Positions 20,584 through 28,978 of a DNA stretch of 47,312 bases are shown here, in pieces. The translations under genes and the position numbers were made by a program. The stretch comes from a virus, in IMG/VR virus record IMGVR_UViG_3300025929_000023, positions 1 through 47,312 of that record. One strand, 5' to 3'. A model generated the notes under the pieces. That model was not told the DNA's origin, searched no databases, and saw only the letters and a list, made by a program, of their open reading frames with translations. Position 1 is the first letter of the stretch; each line of letters starts with the position of its first letter.

Positions 20584-20781
20584 ATGCCAAGCGTATCTCG
20601 TTCACAGCAACAGGCAATGGCCATCGCGGAACATTCGCCCGGCAAGCTCTATAAGCGCAACAGGGGCTTGCTGGGGATGTCCCATGAGCAGTTGCATGAC
20701 TTTGCGTCCACGCCAACCAAGGGCCTGCCAGAGAAGAAAGAGGGCGCATTGCGTCGTCTGGCGCGTGGGATGAGGAAATGA
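20584..20781 (+). CDS. DUF3008-like small protein
   Basis: A 65-residue basic protein: SVSRSQQQAMAIAEHSPGK at the start and MSHEQLHDFASTPTKGLPEK near the middle resemble the DUF3008 group found in head modules of many phages. The role is unknown. It follows GGGGTGAGGG and overlaps the next start (ATGA). Confidence 0.65.
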   Translation: MPSVSRSQQQAMAIAEHSPGKLYKRNRGLLGMSHEQLHDFASTPTKGLPEKKEGALRRLARGMRK

Positions 20782-20939
20782 AAGTCTGGGTCGTGACGTT
20801 TGCGTTCTGGCCCGACACTTGGGAGGTCGTTGCAGTCTACGACTCCGAAGAAAAAGCCAAAGCGAGCTTGCCGAAAAGTGGGTCTAACGATGCTGCCAAA
20901 AGCGGCTGCTACACGGTGCAGGAGTTTGAGGTTAAGTGA
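20778..20939 (+). CDS. Small hypothetical protein
   Basis: A 53-residue protein, MKVWVVTFAFWPDTWEVVAV at the N-terminus, giving two likely beta strands, then DSEEKAKASLP and a final strand YTVQEFEVK. It looks like a small alpha/beta unit. Both ends overlap neighbouring genes (ATGA; TGATG), supporting expression. Unrecognised. Confidence 0.6.
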   Translation: MKVWVVTFAFWPDTWEVVAVYDSEEKAKASLPKSGSNDAAKSGCYTVQEFEVK

Positions 20940-21151
20940 TGAGCTTACTTACGGCTGCCAAGCGCAAGAAGATGCCTCAATCGTCATTCGCAGGTCCGGG
21001 CAGATCGTTTCCCATCTCTGACCCGACGCATGCTCGGCTCGCCATTTCGGGAGCAACCCGCTCGATGAGGGCGGGAAACATTTCGCAGTCTGAAGAAGAG
21101 CGCATCAAGGCAAAAGCGCGCGCCAAGTTGGGGAAAGGGATGCTGGGATGA
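20939..21151 (+). CDS. Small head-module protein (DUF6582-like motif)
   Basis: A 70-residue basic protein. The segment RKKMPQSSFAGPGRSFPISD, then THARLAISGA, is a phrase I recall from phage head-maturation proteins (for example next to prohead proteases). Here it stands alone. The C-terminus is helical and basic. The exact function is unknown. Confidence 0.6.
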   Translation: MSLLTAAKRKKMPQSSFAGPGRSFPISDPTHARLAISGATRSMRAGNISQSEEERIKAKARAKLGKGMLG

Positions 21152-21387
21152 GCGAAGTCGACCGCTGGAAGATTAGCCCCGAAGAGCTGGAGTCGCGCCA
21201 GAAGCTCAAGAAGGTCAAAGAGCAGATCGAAGCGCGGCCAACATCGCTCGAATGCCCTTATTGCGGAGGACTCAACGCAGAGGGCCTGCCTTTTTGCTGC
21301 GACACGCTCCGTCACGCCGTCATCGCCATCCTGACTGGCAAGCGCATGGAAAAGATTCAAGAGGCCCAATCCCGATATGTCAACTAG
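21148..21387 (+). CDS. Zinc-ribbon hypothetical protein
   Basis: A 79-residue protein with a charged N-terminal helix (SPEELESRQKLKKVKEQIEA) followed by LECPYCGGLNAEGLPFCCDT, a Cys4 zinc site. It overlaps the portal start by 11 bases. Unassigned. Confidence 0.6.
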   Translation: MSEVDRWKISPEELESRQKLKKVKEQIEARPTSLECPYCGGLNAEGLPFCCDTLRHAVIAILTGKRMEKIQEAQSRYVN

Positions 21388-23725
21388 CCTAGTGGCGCCG
21401 GAACAGTTAGAGGCTGAAGAGCCCGAAACTGAAGAGACTGGCGAGCCATGGGAGCAGGAAGAAGGATTTCCGAACCTTCCTGAAACCAAACAAAATGTGC
21501 TCAAGGGTCTTCTGCGCTCGGCGCTGACCCGCGAAGTCTACTCGCGCCGCTCCGAAGTGATTGACGCGCGCCAGCAAAGATTCTATTCGCGCTCCATTCA
21601 ATATATCTATTGGAACTGGAATACCATGATGTTTGCCCCGCTCTACCAGGGGGGCACTGGAACAGCGGCTGACCAGGAACGCTATTGCGATGTCTACGAT
21701 ATTTACTCGTCTTTCCTTCGCACTTTAGTCGCTGCGCTGTCGCAGAACGATGTTGGGGCGCACATGGTGCCTCGCACGGCTAAACGGACCGTCGACATCA
21801 CCGCTTCGACCGTAGCAACCCAGTACAAGAGCCGTTTAGAGCAAATCAACGACATCAAGAACCTACAAATCGAAGTTGCACGGCTCATGTGTACGGATGG
21901 GCGGGTTGTCGGGATGGTTTGCGATGAAGAGGCCGACCCGCAGTACGGCTACGACGCGAATAACGAGCCTCTGAGCGCTGAAAAGCTCGAAATTGATGGC
22001 GTTTTAGAGTGGAAGGTTCCGATTACGCAGAAATCTCTCTGCGATTGGCCCTATGCGATCCAATCGCGCGAGTTTGAGACCGAATATCTGCAGGAATGCT
22101 ACCCCGACGCCGTAGACGACCAGGGCGAGTCGAAAATCAAGTCAGGATCGCAGGATTCCGGCGAATCTGCCTATGAGCGCATGGCCCGCATCGGAGTTGT
22201 GCAGGGAACCAAGGTCATTACGGCCACAGGTGAGACGTGGGAGCATCTGAGCACGCGCCACATCGCCTTTTTCCGGCCCTCGTTCTATAAGAAGGCTCCG
22301 AAAGAGGAACGAGAGTGGCTGAAAGAGACGTTTCCGGAAGGAATCAAGCTGATTGTCTGTGGGGGAGCGTATTGCGAGTCCTACAACGCCTCAATGGACA
22401 AGTGGATTCGCGTGGCGCATGCCAAGCCGGGCGATGGGCAGAACCGAACCTCGCTTTTGAAGGCATTTGTGCCGATTCAGGACGCTTTCAACGACCTGAT
22501 GAATCTGCGCAAGGAGATGCACGAGTACTGCATCCCCGAAAACTACATGGACAAGGATACGTACGACTTGCAGGCGCAGCAGGAGCACCGCTCTGAGCCC
22601 GGCAATACCTTGCCTGTGGTTCTGAATCCGAACGAGGACATCCGGCAAAAGATTCTCTTTGGCCAGCCTGTCCAGATCAGCCCCGACCTCATTGCGGCGA
22701 TCGAATATCTATCCGGAGAACTGGCGCAACTCGTTACCGCGGCCCTTCCGTCTCTCATGGGCTCGGGGGATGAGCACAACGAGACCAAGGGCGGCATTCA
22801 GATCATGCGCGAACAGGCGCTTGGTCAGATGGGCATCGCGTGGGGAGCCAGTCAATGGTTTTTGGCCCAGCTAGAAGAACTTGCTATCAAGCGCTGCGGC
22901 GAAAAGGCTAAAGACCAAGGCACAAAGCTGGCAATCAAGGTGCCTGGCGGCGCGCTCGAACCTGATTCGGTGCGCGAGATCGATACCGCTGACCTGAATG
23001 CAGGAGATTTCTACGCCGAGGTTGACGTTTCGTTTCCGGATACGCGCTCAGCAAAGAGAGCAGTGCTGATGAGCATGATCCAGTTGGCCGAAAAGGTTCC
23101 TGCTCTACAGGCAATCGTCTCGCTGCCCGAAAATCAGGAATTGCTCAAAGAGAACACCGATACTGATCTCGAGATTCCCGGCGCAGATGCACGCATTCAG
23201 CAGTTGCGGGAAATCGAGGAATTACTGAAGACCGGCCCGCAGATCCCGACCCCTCAACAGGCTTTGCAAGCCATGGCGCAGAAGATTCAGCAGGGCATGG
23301 CACAAGGTATGCCCGAACCTCCTCCACCGACGCCGCAGATCATCCAGCAAGTTCAACAGCAAATGGCTCAGCCGACCGTGCCGATCGATCCTGAGTGGGA
23401 TTTCCATCAGTTCCACATCGAAGTGATTCAGGACTGGTTAGCGTCCGACCAATGCAATCAGGAGAAGGAAAAAGGCAATCTGCCCGGCATTGAGAATGTG
23501 AAGCTGCATGGCATGGCACACAAGCAGGCGATGCAGGCCCAGCAAGCGGCTCCGCAGAACAAACCTCCTTCCGTTTCGATCAACTACAAAGATCTGACAC
23601 CCGGAGGCAAGTTGCAGGCCGCAGCAGAAGCAGGGATCAAAGAGGCACCCGCAGAGGTGGCCGCAGCAGAGATGCAGGAGCAGCAAAAACCACCGCAAGG
23701 AGCACCCGTAAATGCCAGAGCTTGA
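21377..23725 (+). CDS. Portal protein
   Basis: A 782-residue protein in the portal position (after terminase, before scaffold and coat). Size and organisation fit large podovirus-type portals: an N-terminal crown/wing part with YWNWNTMMFAPLYQ near residues 75-88, a stem/clip region around 370-400 (RTSLLKAFVPIQDAFNDLMN), the long helical region YLSGELAQLVTAALPSLMGS near residues 435-455, and a long Gln/Pro/Ala-rich C-terminal tail that could form a barrel. It forms the dodecameric DNA channel. Identification rests on position, length and general pattern. Confidence 0.8.
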   Translation: MSTSLVAPEQLEAEEPETEETGEPWEQEEGFPNLPETKQNVLKGLLRSALTREVYSRRSEVIDARQQRFYSRSIQYIYWNWNTMMFAPLYQGGTGTAADQERYCDVYDIYSSFLRTLVAALSQNDVGAHMVPRTAKRTVDITASTVATQYKSRLEQINDIKNLQIEVARLMCTDGRVVGMVCDEEADPQYGYDANNEPLSAEKLEIDGVLEWKVPITQKSLCDWPYAIQSREFETEYLQECYPDAVDDQGESKIKSGSQDSGESAYERMARIGVVQGTKVITATGETWEHLSTRHIAFFRPSFYKKAPKEEREWLKETFPEGIKLIVCGGAYCESYNASMDKWIRVAHAKPGDGQNRTSLLKAFVPIQDAFNDLMNLRKEMHEYCIPENYMDKDTYDLQAQQEHRSEPGNTLPVVLNPNEDIRQKILFGQPVQISPDLIAAIEYLSGELAQLVTAALPSLMGSGDEHNETKGGIQIMREQALGQMGIAWGASQWFLAQLEELAIKRCGEKAKDQGTKLAIKVPGGALEPDSVREIDTADLNAGDFYAEVDVSFPDTRSAKRAVLMSMIQLAEKVPALQAIVSLPENQELLKENTDTDLEIPGADARIQQLREIEELLKTGPQIPTPQQALQAMAQKIQQGMAQGMPEPPPPTPQIIQQVQQQMAQPTVPIDPEWDFHQFHIEVIQDWLASDQCNQEKEKGNLPGIENVKLHGMAHKQAMQAQQAAPQNKPPSVSINYKDLTPGGKLQAAAEAGIKEAPAEVAAAEMQEQQKPPQGAPVNARA

Positions 23726-24944
23726 AGGCGCAGTCGCAGAGGCCCCAGTTGAATCATCCGTTTCCGCCGATCAGGGCGCAGTCCAAGAGTCAGCGGCCCC
23801 AGCCGAGGTTGAAACACAGGGAACCGAGACTCAGACCGAAACCGAAGGGCAATCTCAAGAACAGCCGGCGACGGGGAAATTCGATGCTGCCGGGCTGATC
23901 AAAGACCCGCAGAAGCGCGAAGCCCTCAAATCGCTCGATCCCTCGTTGCCCGGGTTTATCCGCGATGCGGTGTGGTCGAAAAAGCAGGCCGATGCGGCGG
24001 GAGGGCTAGCTTCGCTGCTCGAGACGCACAAGTTTGTCTCTGAAATCGGCGGCCGTGAGTTTGTCGAGCAGGCAAAGACGGAAATCAGCGAATGGAACGC
24101 ACTCGACCAGGCCTTTACCGAGGGAAAACCAGATTTCGTCAAGCAGATTGCGCAGGGCGATCCGGAAGCCTTTGAAAAGATGGTTCCTTTTGCGATTCAG
24201 GAGCTTGCCAGCGTAGCCCCTGAGCAATATCAGCACATCATGGCCCGGGTGATGGTCAACACGTTTGACGGGGCGGGCATCACTAATGGCCTCCGCGGCC
24301 TTCTGCAAAACGTCGACGAGGCGGTAAAACCTCAGGTTCAAGCGTTCATCGACTGGGTTGAATCTTTCCGGCAGACGGCTTCGAAGATTCCCGAAAAGAA
24401 GATTGATCCGGAGCGCCAGAAGTTCGATCAGGAACGACAGCAGTTTGCGCAGAAGCAAGCCGAAATGCTTGTCAAATCGGTCGATGCAGACTCGATCCGG
24501 CATAGAGACTCGGTCATTGCAAGGGAAATCAAGCCCTTTGGCGATTGGGATACGATGGACGGCGATCGCAAGGGCGCAGTAGCTTCTTGGATCTCGCAGC
24601 GGATCGGTAAGCAGCTCCAGGCCGACAAAGGCTTTCTCAACCGGCGCGACACACTCATTGCGAATGGCGATCGGGAAGGACTGGCCAAACTCGAGCAGGC
24701 GAAGTTAGATGAACTGGTTCCGAAACTCGTCCCGTCCGCGGCGAAGGTCTTTGGCGTGACCAAAGCGGCTGGAAAGACGCAGGAGAAGGCCAAACCTGGC
24801 GTGGTAGCCGCCAAGCCGAAAGGCGTAACCGTTCTTTCGAAGGCTCCCTCTGCCGATCAGATTGACCGCTTCAAGACCAAGCCTGAGGACATTTTCAAGA
24901 ATCAGGCAGTGCTCAAGAACGGCACCCGCGTGCAATGGGCTTGA
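23712..24944 (+). CDS. Scaffolding-like protein
   Basis: A 410-residue acidic protein overlapping the portal 3' end by 14 bases. The N-terminal 55 residues are Glu/Gln/Thr-rich and disordered; the centre has long helices (RQKFDQERQQFAQKQAEMLV); the C-terminus is basic. Disordered-helical-basic organisation directly before the coat gene is typical of scaffolding proteins that organise procapsid assembly and then leave. No protease motif is seen. Assignment by position and composition. Confidence 0.7.
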   Translation: MPELEGAVAEAPVESSVSADQGAVQESAAPAEVETQGTETQTETEGQSQEQPATGKFDAAGLIKDPQKREALKSLDPSLPGFIRDAVWSKKQADAAGGLASLLETHKFVSEIGGREFVEQAKTEISEWNALDQAFTEGKPDFVKQIAQGDPEAFEKMVPFAIQELASVAPEQYQHIMARVMVNTFDGAGITNGLRGLLQNVDEAVKPQVQAFIDWVESFRQTASKIPEKKIDPERQKFDQERQQFAQKQAEMLVKSVDADSIRHRDSVIAREIKPFGDWDTMDGDRKGAVASWISQRIGKQLQADKGFLNRRDTLIANGDREGLAKLEQAKLDELVPKLVPSAAKVFGVTKAAGKTQEKAKPGVVAAKPKGVTVLSKAPSADQIDRFKTKPEDIFKNQAVLKNGTRVQWA

Positions 24945-25161
24945 TATAACATTTGACAGCCTGTTGTATACTCATTTCGATAACCCCAAGCAGTTCACCA
25001 GAGTCAATAGCCCGGGATGCAACCCCTGACAAAGCTGCGAAGACTTACGGCACTGTAGACGGGTTACAAAAGACAATCGCATAGCGGCGACACAGCACAA
25101 CAATGCTGGCCCTCCGGGGCAAACTTGGACGCGAGGCGATGAATCCTGAAGAGGTTTCATC
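24945..25161 (+). promoter_or_regulatory. Long leader of the coat gene with possible promoter and RBS hairpin
   Basis: A 217-base gene-free stretch. TTGACAGCCT (24953-24962) repeats the promoter block at 16089, and TATACT follows at 24967-24972, but the 8-base spacing is not that of a normal sigma70 promoter. Just before the coat ATG, GATGAA (25138-25143) pairs with TTCATC (25156-25161), placing the GAAGAGG ribosome site in the 12-base loop. The leader may raise or time coat protein synthesis. Confidence 0.5.
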
Positions 25162-26436
25162 ATGGCCCAAGGTACTGTTGCCCAGACCTTTGCGCTGCAG
25201 CACGAAAAAGTGCGCCCGCAACTGAGTCTCCTGTATCAACTCGACGCAACTCTCTGGAACGAAATCAAGTCCCGCACGGACATTGAAGTCGTCTCCTCGC
25301 GCCCCACCCGCGTTCCTCTGGAATTGCTGGCGGGCGGCACCTTCACCTCTGGTAACCCGGATGGCGGCGATCTCGGCACCGGCTCTGCGCCGATTACCGA
25401 TTTCATGACGCTGGTTCCGACCTACTTTTTCCAGTGCAGTCAATGGACGAAGCAGGCCGAAATCTCGACCAACACTGACCAGAAGGCCATTGAAGACTAC
25501 TCCAAGCTGCTCATGAAGCGGGCCATGGAGAACTTCAACACCTACATGGAAGCGGTGTTCACGCAGGGTGACGGCTCGAACACCCTGGATACAGTGGCCA
25601 CAACCGCTGTGGTTGGCGCGAATTCCATCGTCGTCAACAATGCGAACCAGTTCCAGGATCAGCAGCCGATCGACATCTGGACCGCCATCAACGGCACATT
25701 TGTTGAGACGGTTACGGTGCAGTCCGTCGACGCAGCCAACAAAACCCTGTGGCTTGCGTCTCCGCTCACCGTACAGGCGACGGCAGGTTACGTTCTGCTC
25801 GTTTCCGGCTCGGCAGGCGTCTCGAACTCGGGACTGTTTGGCCTCTTCACCTATGCGGTGTCGACCAACACCGGAACGGTGGCCGGGCTCTCCCGCGCAG
25901 CCTACCCCGGCAAGCTGATCATGCCCCATGTCGACGGTGGCAGCCTGACTCTGACCCAGTCTGAAGCACGGAGACTGACCGGCCAGATGAAGATTGCACT
26001 CGGCGCCATGAAGGCTGTGGAGCTTGATCTGCAATTCAACATGGGTCCGGACATGCTGGCGGCATGGGAAAACACCGGCATCGCGGTTTCCCAGGTCATC
26101 CAGAACCAGCTCACAGGCGACTCCTCGCAGGACATGCTGAAAAAGCACACGCCGAAAACCTTCATGGGCTACCCCATCGTAGGCAACGGCGAGGGCAACA
26201 TCCATGCCAAGCAGGGTCGAATCGACGGCATCGCGCTGAAGACGTATTTCCGCTGCGAGAACCAGCCCATCGATTACTACGAGGTTGGTGGCCAGACCAT
26301 CTTCCCGGCATACGGGGCTTCGGGTGGTTTGAAATCCAGCTCGTTCTTCTACCTGTGGACGGGCGTTCAAGTTGGCAACGAGAACGTGCGCGCCGGCTGC
26401 TTCATGGACAACATCGCAGTGCCAACGGGGTACTAG
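25162..26436 (+). CDS. Major capsid protein
   Basis: A 424-residue protein following the scaffold, with its own long leader. Features compatible with an HK97-fold coat: an N-terminal arm, a spine-like helix (YSKLLMKRAMENFNTYMEAV) near residues 113-132, a beta-rich insertion around 150-215 (IVVNNANQFQDQQPIDIWTA, LWLASPLTVQATAGYVLLVS), a loop MPHVDGGSL, and a P-domain-like end with GYPIVGNGEG and RIDGIALKTYF. There is no long N-terminal delta domain and no protease nearby, so scaffold-driven assembly is expected. Assigned from position, length and general pattern. Confidence 0.85.
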   Translation: MAQGTVAQTFALQHEKVRPQLSLLYQLDATLWNEIKSRTDIEVVSSRPTRVPLELLAGGTFTSGNPDGGDLGTGSAPITDFMTLVPTYFFQCSQWTKQAEISTNTDQKAIEDYSKLLMKRAMENFNTYMEAVFTQGDGSNTLDTVATTAVVGANSIVVNNANQFQDQQPIDIWTAINGTFVETVTVQSVDAANKTLWLASPLTVQATAGYVLLVSGSAGVSNSGLFGLFTYAVSTNTGTVAGLSRAAYPGKLIMPHVDGGSLTLTQSEARRLTGQMKIALGAMKAVELDLQFNMGPDMLAAWENTGIAVSQVIQNQLTGDSSQDMLKKHTPKTFMGYPIVGNGEGNIHAKQGRIDGIALKTYFRCENQPIDYYEVGGQTIFPAYGASGGLKSSSFFYLWTGVQVGNENVRAGCFMDNIAVPTGY

Positions 26437-27092
26437 TGAGAACACCGCAGTTGCTTCCGACAGTTCCGATGGAGCGGTACGGCCTGAATCCGTATGGCAA
26501 GCCGCTCTATCGGGTTGTCTGGTCCGACTCTCGAACCTATCTTCTCGGCGGTAACTGGGAGGGCGGATCGTTCGAAGTCCGCGAAACCAATCTCTACGAG
26601 GATCATGCATGGATTCTCGAAAAGTGGCAGTCGGCAGAGCAATTCGCAGGAAGCCGCGAAGCGTGGGACCAAAAAGAAAGAGACCCGAACACTCCTTCTC
26701 TTGGCCCATATCCCACCGAAGGCGAGTACGTTTTCGCATACCGCTTTCCTTTCGAGCCTACCGATTCGATGATCTCAATCTGGATTCGAGCCAATAACGG
26801 CACGCTGGCCATGTCCGAGCGCGATCGCAAAGAAGCTCTCATGGCGCCGCTGCTCGGAAGACAAAAAGCCAATCATCAGCGCATCGATGACATCTTCGAA
26901 GACTCTCAACCTGCTTTCCGGTATTCGGACGCGATGGTCTCGGCAGTCTCGAACGGCAACGTGATTCACAGAAAGCCCAGCAAAAGAATTAAGGACGTGT
27001 ATTTCCGGCTCGGAGCAGAGGACTTAGGGCTGCCTATGAGCGATAACGCATTCTTCACAGGAGAAGCGAATGGCCACCGTAACACTCGATGA
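26436..27092 (+). CDS. Hypothetical structural-module protein
   Basis: A 218-residue protein starting with GTG in a TAGTG overlap: VRTPQLLPTVPMERYGLNPY. The first half is beta-rich with several Trp and Tyr (YRVVWSDSRTYLLGGNW), the second half helical and charged. It lies directly after the coat gene and ends inside the next gene by 23 bases. Similar proteins follow the coat in other podovirus-like phages as far as I recall, without known function. Confidence 0.65.
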   Translation: MRTPQLLPTVPMERYGLNPYGKPLYRVVWSDSRTYLLGGNWEGGSFEVRETNLYEDHAWILEKWQSAEQFAGSREAWDQKERDPNTPSLGPYPTEGEYVFAYRFPFEPTDSMISIWIRANNGTLAMSERDRKEALMAPLLGRQKANHQRIDDIFEDSQPAFRYSDAMVSAVSNGNVIHRKPSKRIKDVYFRLGAEDLGLPMSDNAFFTGEANGHRNTR

Positions 27093-27789
27093 AGCCCGTA
27101 AAGCGGTAGCGGCAGAAGCTAAGAACCGCAATCGCAAGATCGTTGAGCAGGTTCCGCAGATGATTGCGAACCTCGCCAAAGAGAAGACCATTTACATCTT
27201 CAATGTCGGTCCGACCATGCACCAGCGTCAGTTGGGATCACTCGGAACCTTCACTGTTCAAGCCTGTCCGGAAGGTGCGGAAGTGTCCCCTCCGCTCAAG
27301 ATTGAAGGCGTAATTCTCGAGCGCATCGCGACGGACATGGACAAGATGGCCAACCGCTACGAAGAGGGTTTGGACATTGCGAACGACATCATGTTCATCG
27401 GCCGCGGCTACACGCCGGATCTCAACAAGGAAAACTGGGGCCTGTTCATCTCCGAAACCGCGAATGCTTCGAAGGCACAGATTCGCGCGGCCAAAGAAAA
27501 ACTCCTGAAGACTTACGGACGCCTGGTTACAGACGCAGACAATCTCGAGCGCGCAAACAAGCGAAGCGATATCGGGGAAATTCATCGCGTGGCCGGCAGA
27601 GCGTTGGGCGTAGTCAAGCCGTGGCTTGCCGAAACACCGCGCGAAGCCGGAAACTGCCCAGCCTGCCAGAAGATGATCGACATCGAAACCGTCAAATGCC
27701 CACATTGCCAGGCGATTCTCGACTGGGATCGCGCCAAAGACTTCTACCCCACCGAATACAACGCCTGGAAGGCTGCACAAGCCAAGTAG
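27070..27789 (+). CDS. Hypothetical protein with C-terminal zinc ribbon
   Basis: A 239-residue protein. The body contains KEKTIYIFNVGPTMHQRQLG and a helical segment (SKAQIRAAKEKLLKTYGRLV). The C-terminus has NCPACQKMI and KCPHCQAIL, a standard zinc ribbon. Its place between coat and adaptor genes suggests a virion or assembly role. Start ATG 27070 with AGGAGAAG upstream. Confidence 0.65.
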   Translation: MATVTLDEARKAVAAEAKNRNRKIVEQVPQMIANLAKEKTIYIFNVGPTMHQRQLGSLGTFTVQACPEGAEVSPPLKIEGVILERIATDMDKMANRYEEGLDIANDIMFIGRGYTPDLNKENWGLFISETANASKAQIRAAKEKLLKTYGRLVTDADNLERANKRSDIGEIHRVAGRALGVVKPWLAETPREAGNCPACQKMIDIETVKCPHCQAILDWDRAKDFYPTEYNAWKAAQAK

Positions 27790-27795
27790 GAGCCT

Positions 27796-28593
27796 ATGCC
27801 CGTCATCCCGCCTCCCGCTGGTGCGCTACCGCTCGACACAGCGGACACGGTTCTCAATTTCGCCCGGGCAAGGATCAACGACGCCATCACCGGCATTTCC
27901 GGCAACCTGCTTTCGGATTCACAGCCATACACGTTTGTTCTGCTGAATGCGGCGTTCCGGCATTTGCAGGAGGACTTGGCTAATGCAGGGAACCCGGCCT
28001 TCATCAATGAAGCCGTAATCCTGAATCTGCCCGTCGTGGCTTTGACCGATCCTTCAGTGCAAGTATGGATGTCCTGCCAGTATTTCTTCGACGGCTCGAG
28101 CTACTACAACGATCCCCTGGCTCCTTTACTTCCGTTTGATTGCATTCTCCCTTTGCGTCTCTGGGAGCGGCAATCGAACACGCAGCAGGTCTTCTCTGAG
28201 ATGCAGCCCGTTAATGATGGGTTGCCCGACAACGTAAAGACCAATTATCTCGGTCTCTGGGACTGGCGCCAGAACGCTATTTACATGCCCGGGGCGCTTA
28301 TTCAGAAAGATTTGCGAGTCCGGTATGCAAGTTACCTGCCTGACATCGCTTCGGATGGAACGGCTTTGGTCCCGATTATCCGCTGTGCTGATGCGCTGGC
28401 GAATTACGTGGCAGCGGAGTTTTGCATGTCCCGCGGTGCTCCGGATGCGGCGGCGCAGGCAGGAAGTTTTCTCACCATGGGGCAGCAATCAATGAAACGC
28501 ATGACAAACCGCGATGCGCGGCGTGAACAGCGCGGCAACCATCGGCGCAGAGGCTATTCCAACGGCCGACACGGCGGATGGGGAATTCAATAG
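27796..28593 (+). CDS. Head-to-tail adaptor-like protein
   Basis: A 265-residue protein in the place of the P22 gp4-like adaptor. The N-terminal region is helical (TADTVLNFARARINDAITGI, LLNAAFRHLQEDLANAG) with an aromatic-rich beta middle, and the basic disordered tail ends RRGYSNGRHGG. Adaptors bind the portal and seal it. Assignment is inferred from order and the helical N-terminus; no specific motif proves it. Confidence 0.6.
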   Translation: MPVIPPPAGALPLDTADTVLNFARARINDAITGISGNLLSDSQPYTFVLLNAAFRHLQEDLANAGNPAFINEAVILNLPVVALTDPSVQVWMSCQYFFDGSSYYNDPLAPLLPFDCILPLRLWERQSNTQQVFSEMQPVNDGLPDNVKTNYLGLWDWRQNAIYMPGALIQKDLRVRYASYLPDIASDGTALVPIIRCADALANYVAAEFCMSRGAPDAAAQAGSFLTMGQQSMKRMTNRDARREQRGNHRRRGYSNGRHGGWGIQ

Positions 28594-28602
28594 GAGAACG
28601 CT

Positions 28603-28968
28603 ATGGGTTTGGTGGCGACAGCAAAAAGCGTTGATTTCACCGGCAATCATTTCGTGGTGCGCGGAACCATCGCGATCTCGGGCAGCGTTCCTGCTACCGG
28701 GCATGGCGATGTGCTCTCTTTTGTGAACATCTCTGGGCCGCCGATCCCCTCAAGCGCAGTACCGGATGACGTGAGGATCTACGAAACGACCGCAGCTGGC
28801 ACTTCGGCCTCTGGCCTCTCGTTCACGTTTTCACCGGGAACCACGCAGGCCAATGGGAAAGTGCAGGTCTTTGCGACGTATGGAACCGAGGCGGGCAACG
28901 TAACATACGCCTCTCTCGGTGTGACAGCCCTCAGCTTCACAGCCTGCTTCTCCAAGAATCCTGTCTAG
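28603..28968 (+). CDS. Hypothetical beta-sandwich protein
   Basis: A 121-residue beta-rich protein (VDFTGNHFVVRGTIAISGSV, VQVFATYGTEAGNVTY) with one Cys near the end. AGGAGAACGC precedes the ATG. Situated between adaptor and large tail gene, it might be a small connector or decoration protein. Not recognised. Confidence 0.55.
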   Translation: MGLVATAKSVDFTGNHFVVRGTIAISGSVPATGHGDVLSFVNISGPPIPSSAVPDDVRIYETTAAGTSASGLSFTFSPGTTQANGKVQVFATYGTEAGNVTYASLGVTALSFTACFSKNPV

Positions 28969-28978
28969 GGGCTGATGG

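Noticed and set aside
25045-26739. A 564-codon open frame on the minus strand across the coat gene
   Set aside because: It lies antisense to the coat gene in a GC-rich frame, has low-complexity Arg/Val/Gly-rich content without motifs, and conflicts with the strong coat assignment.
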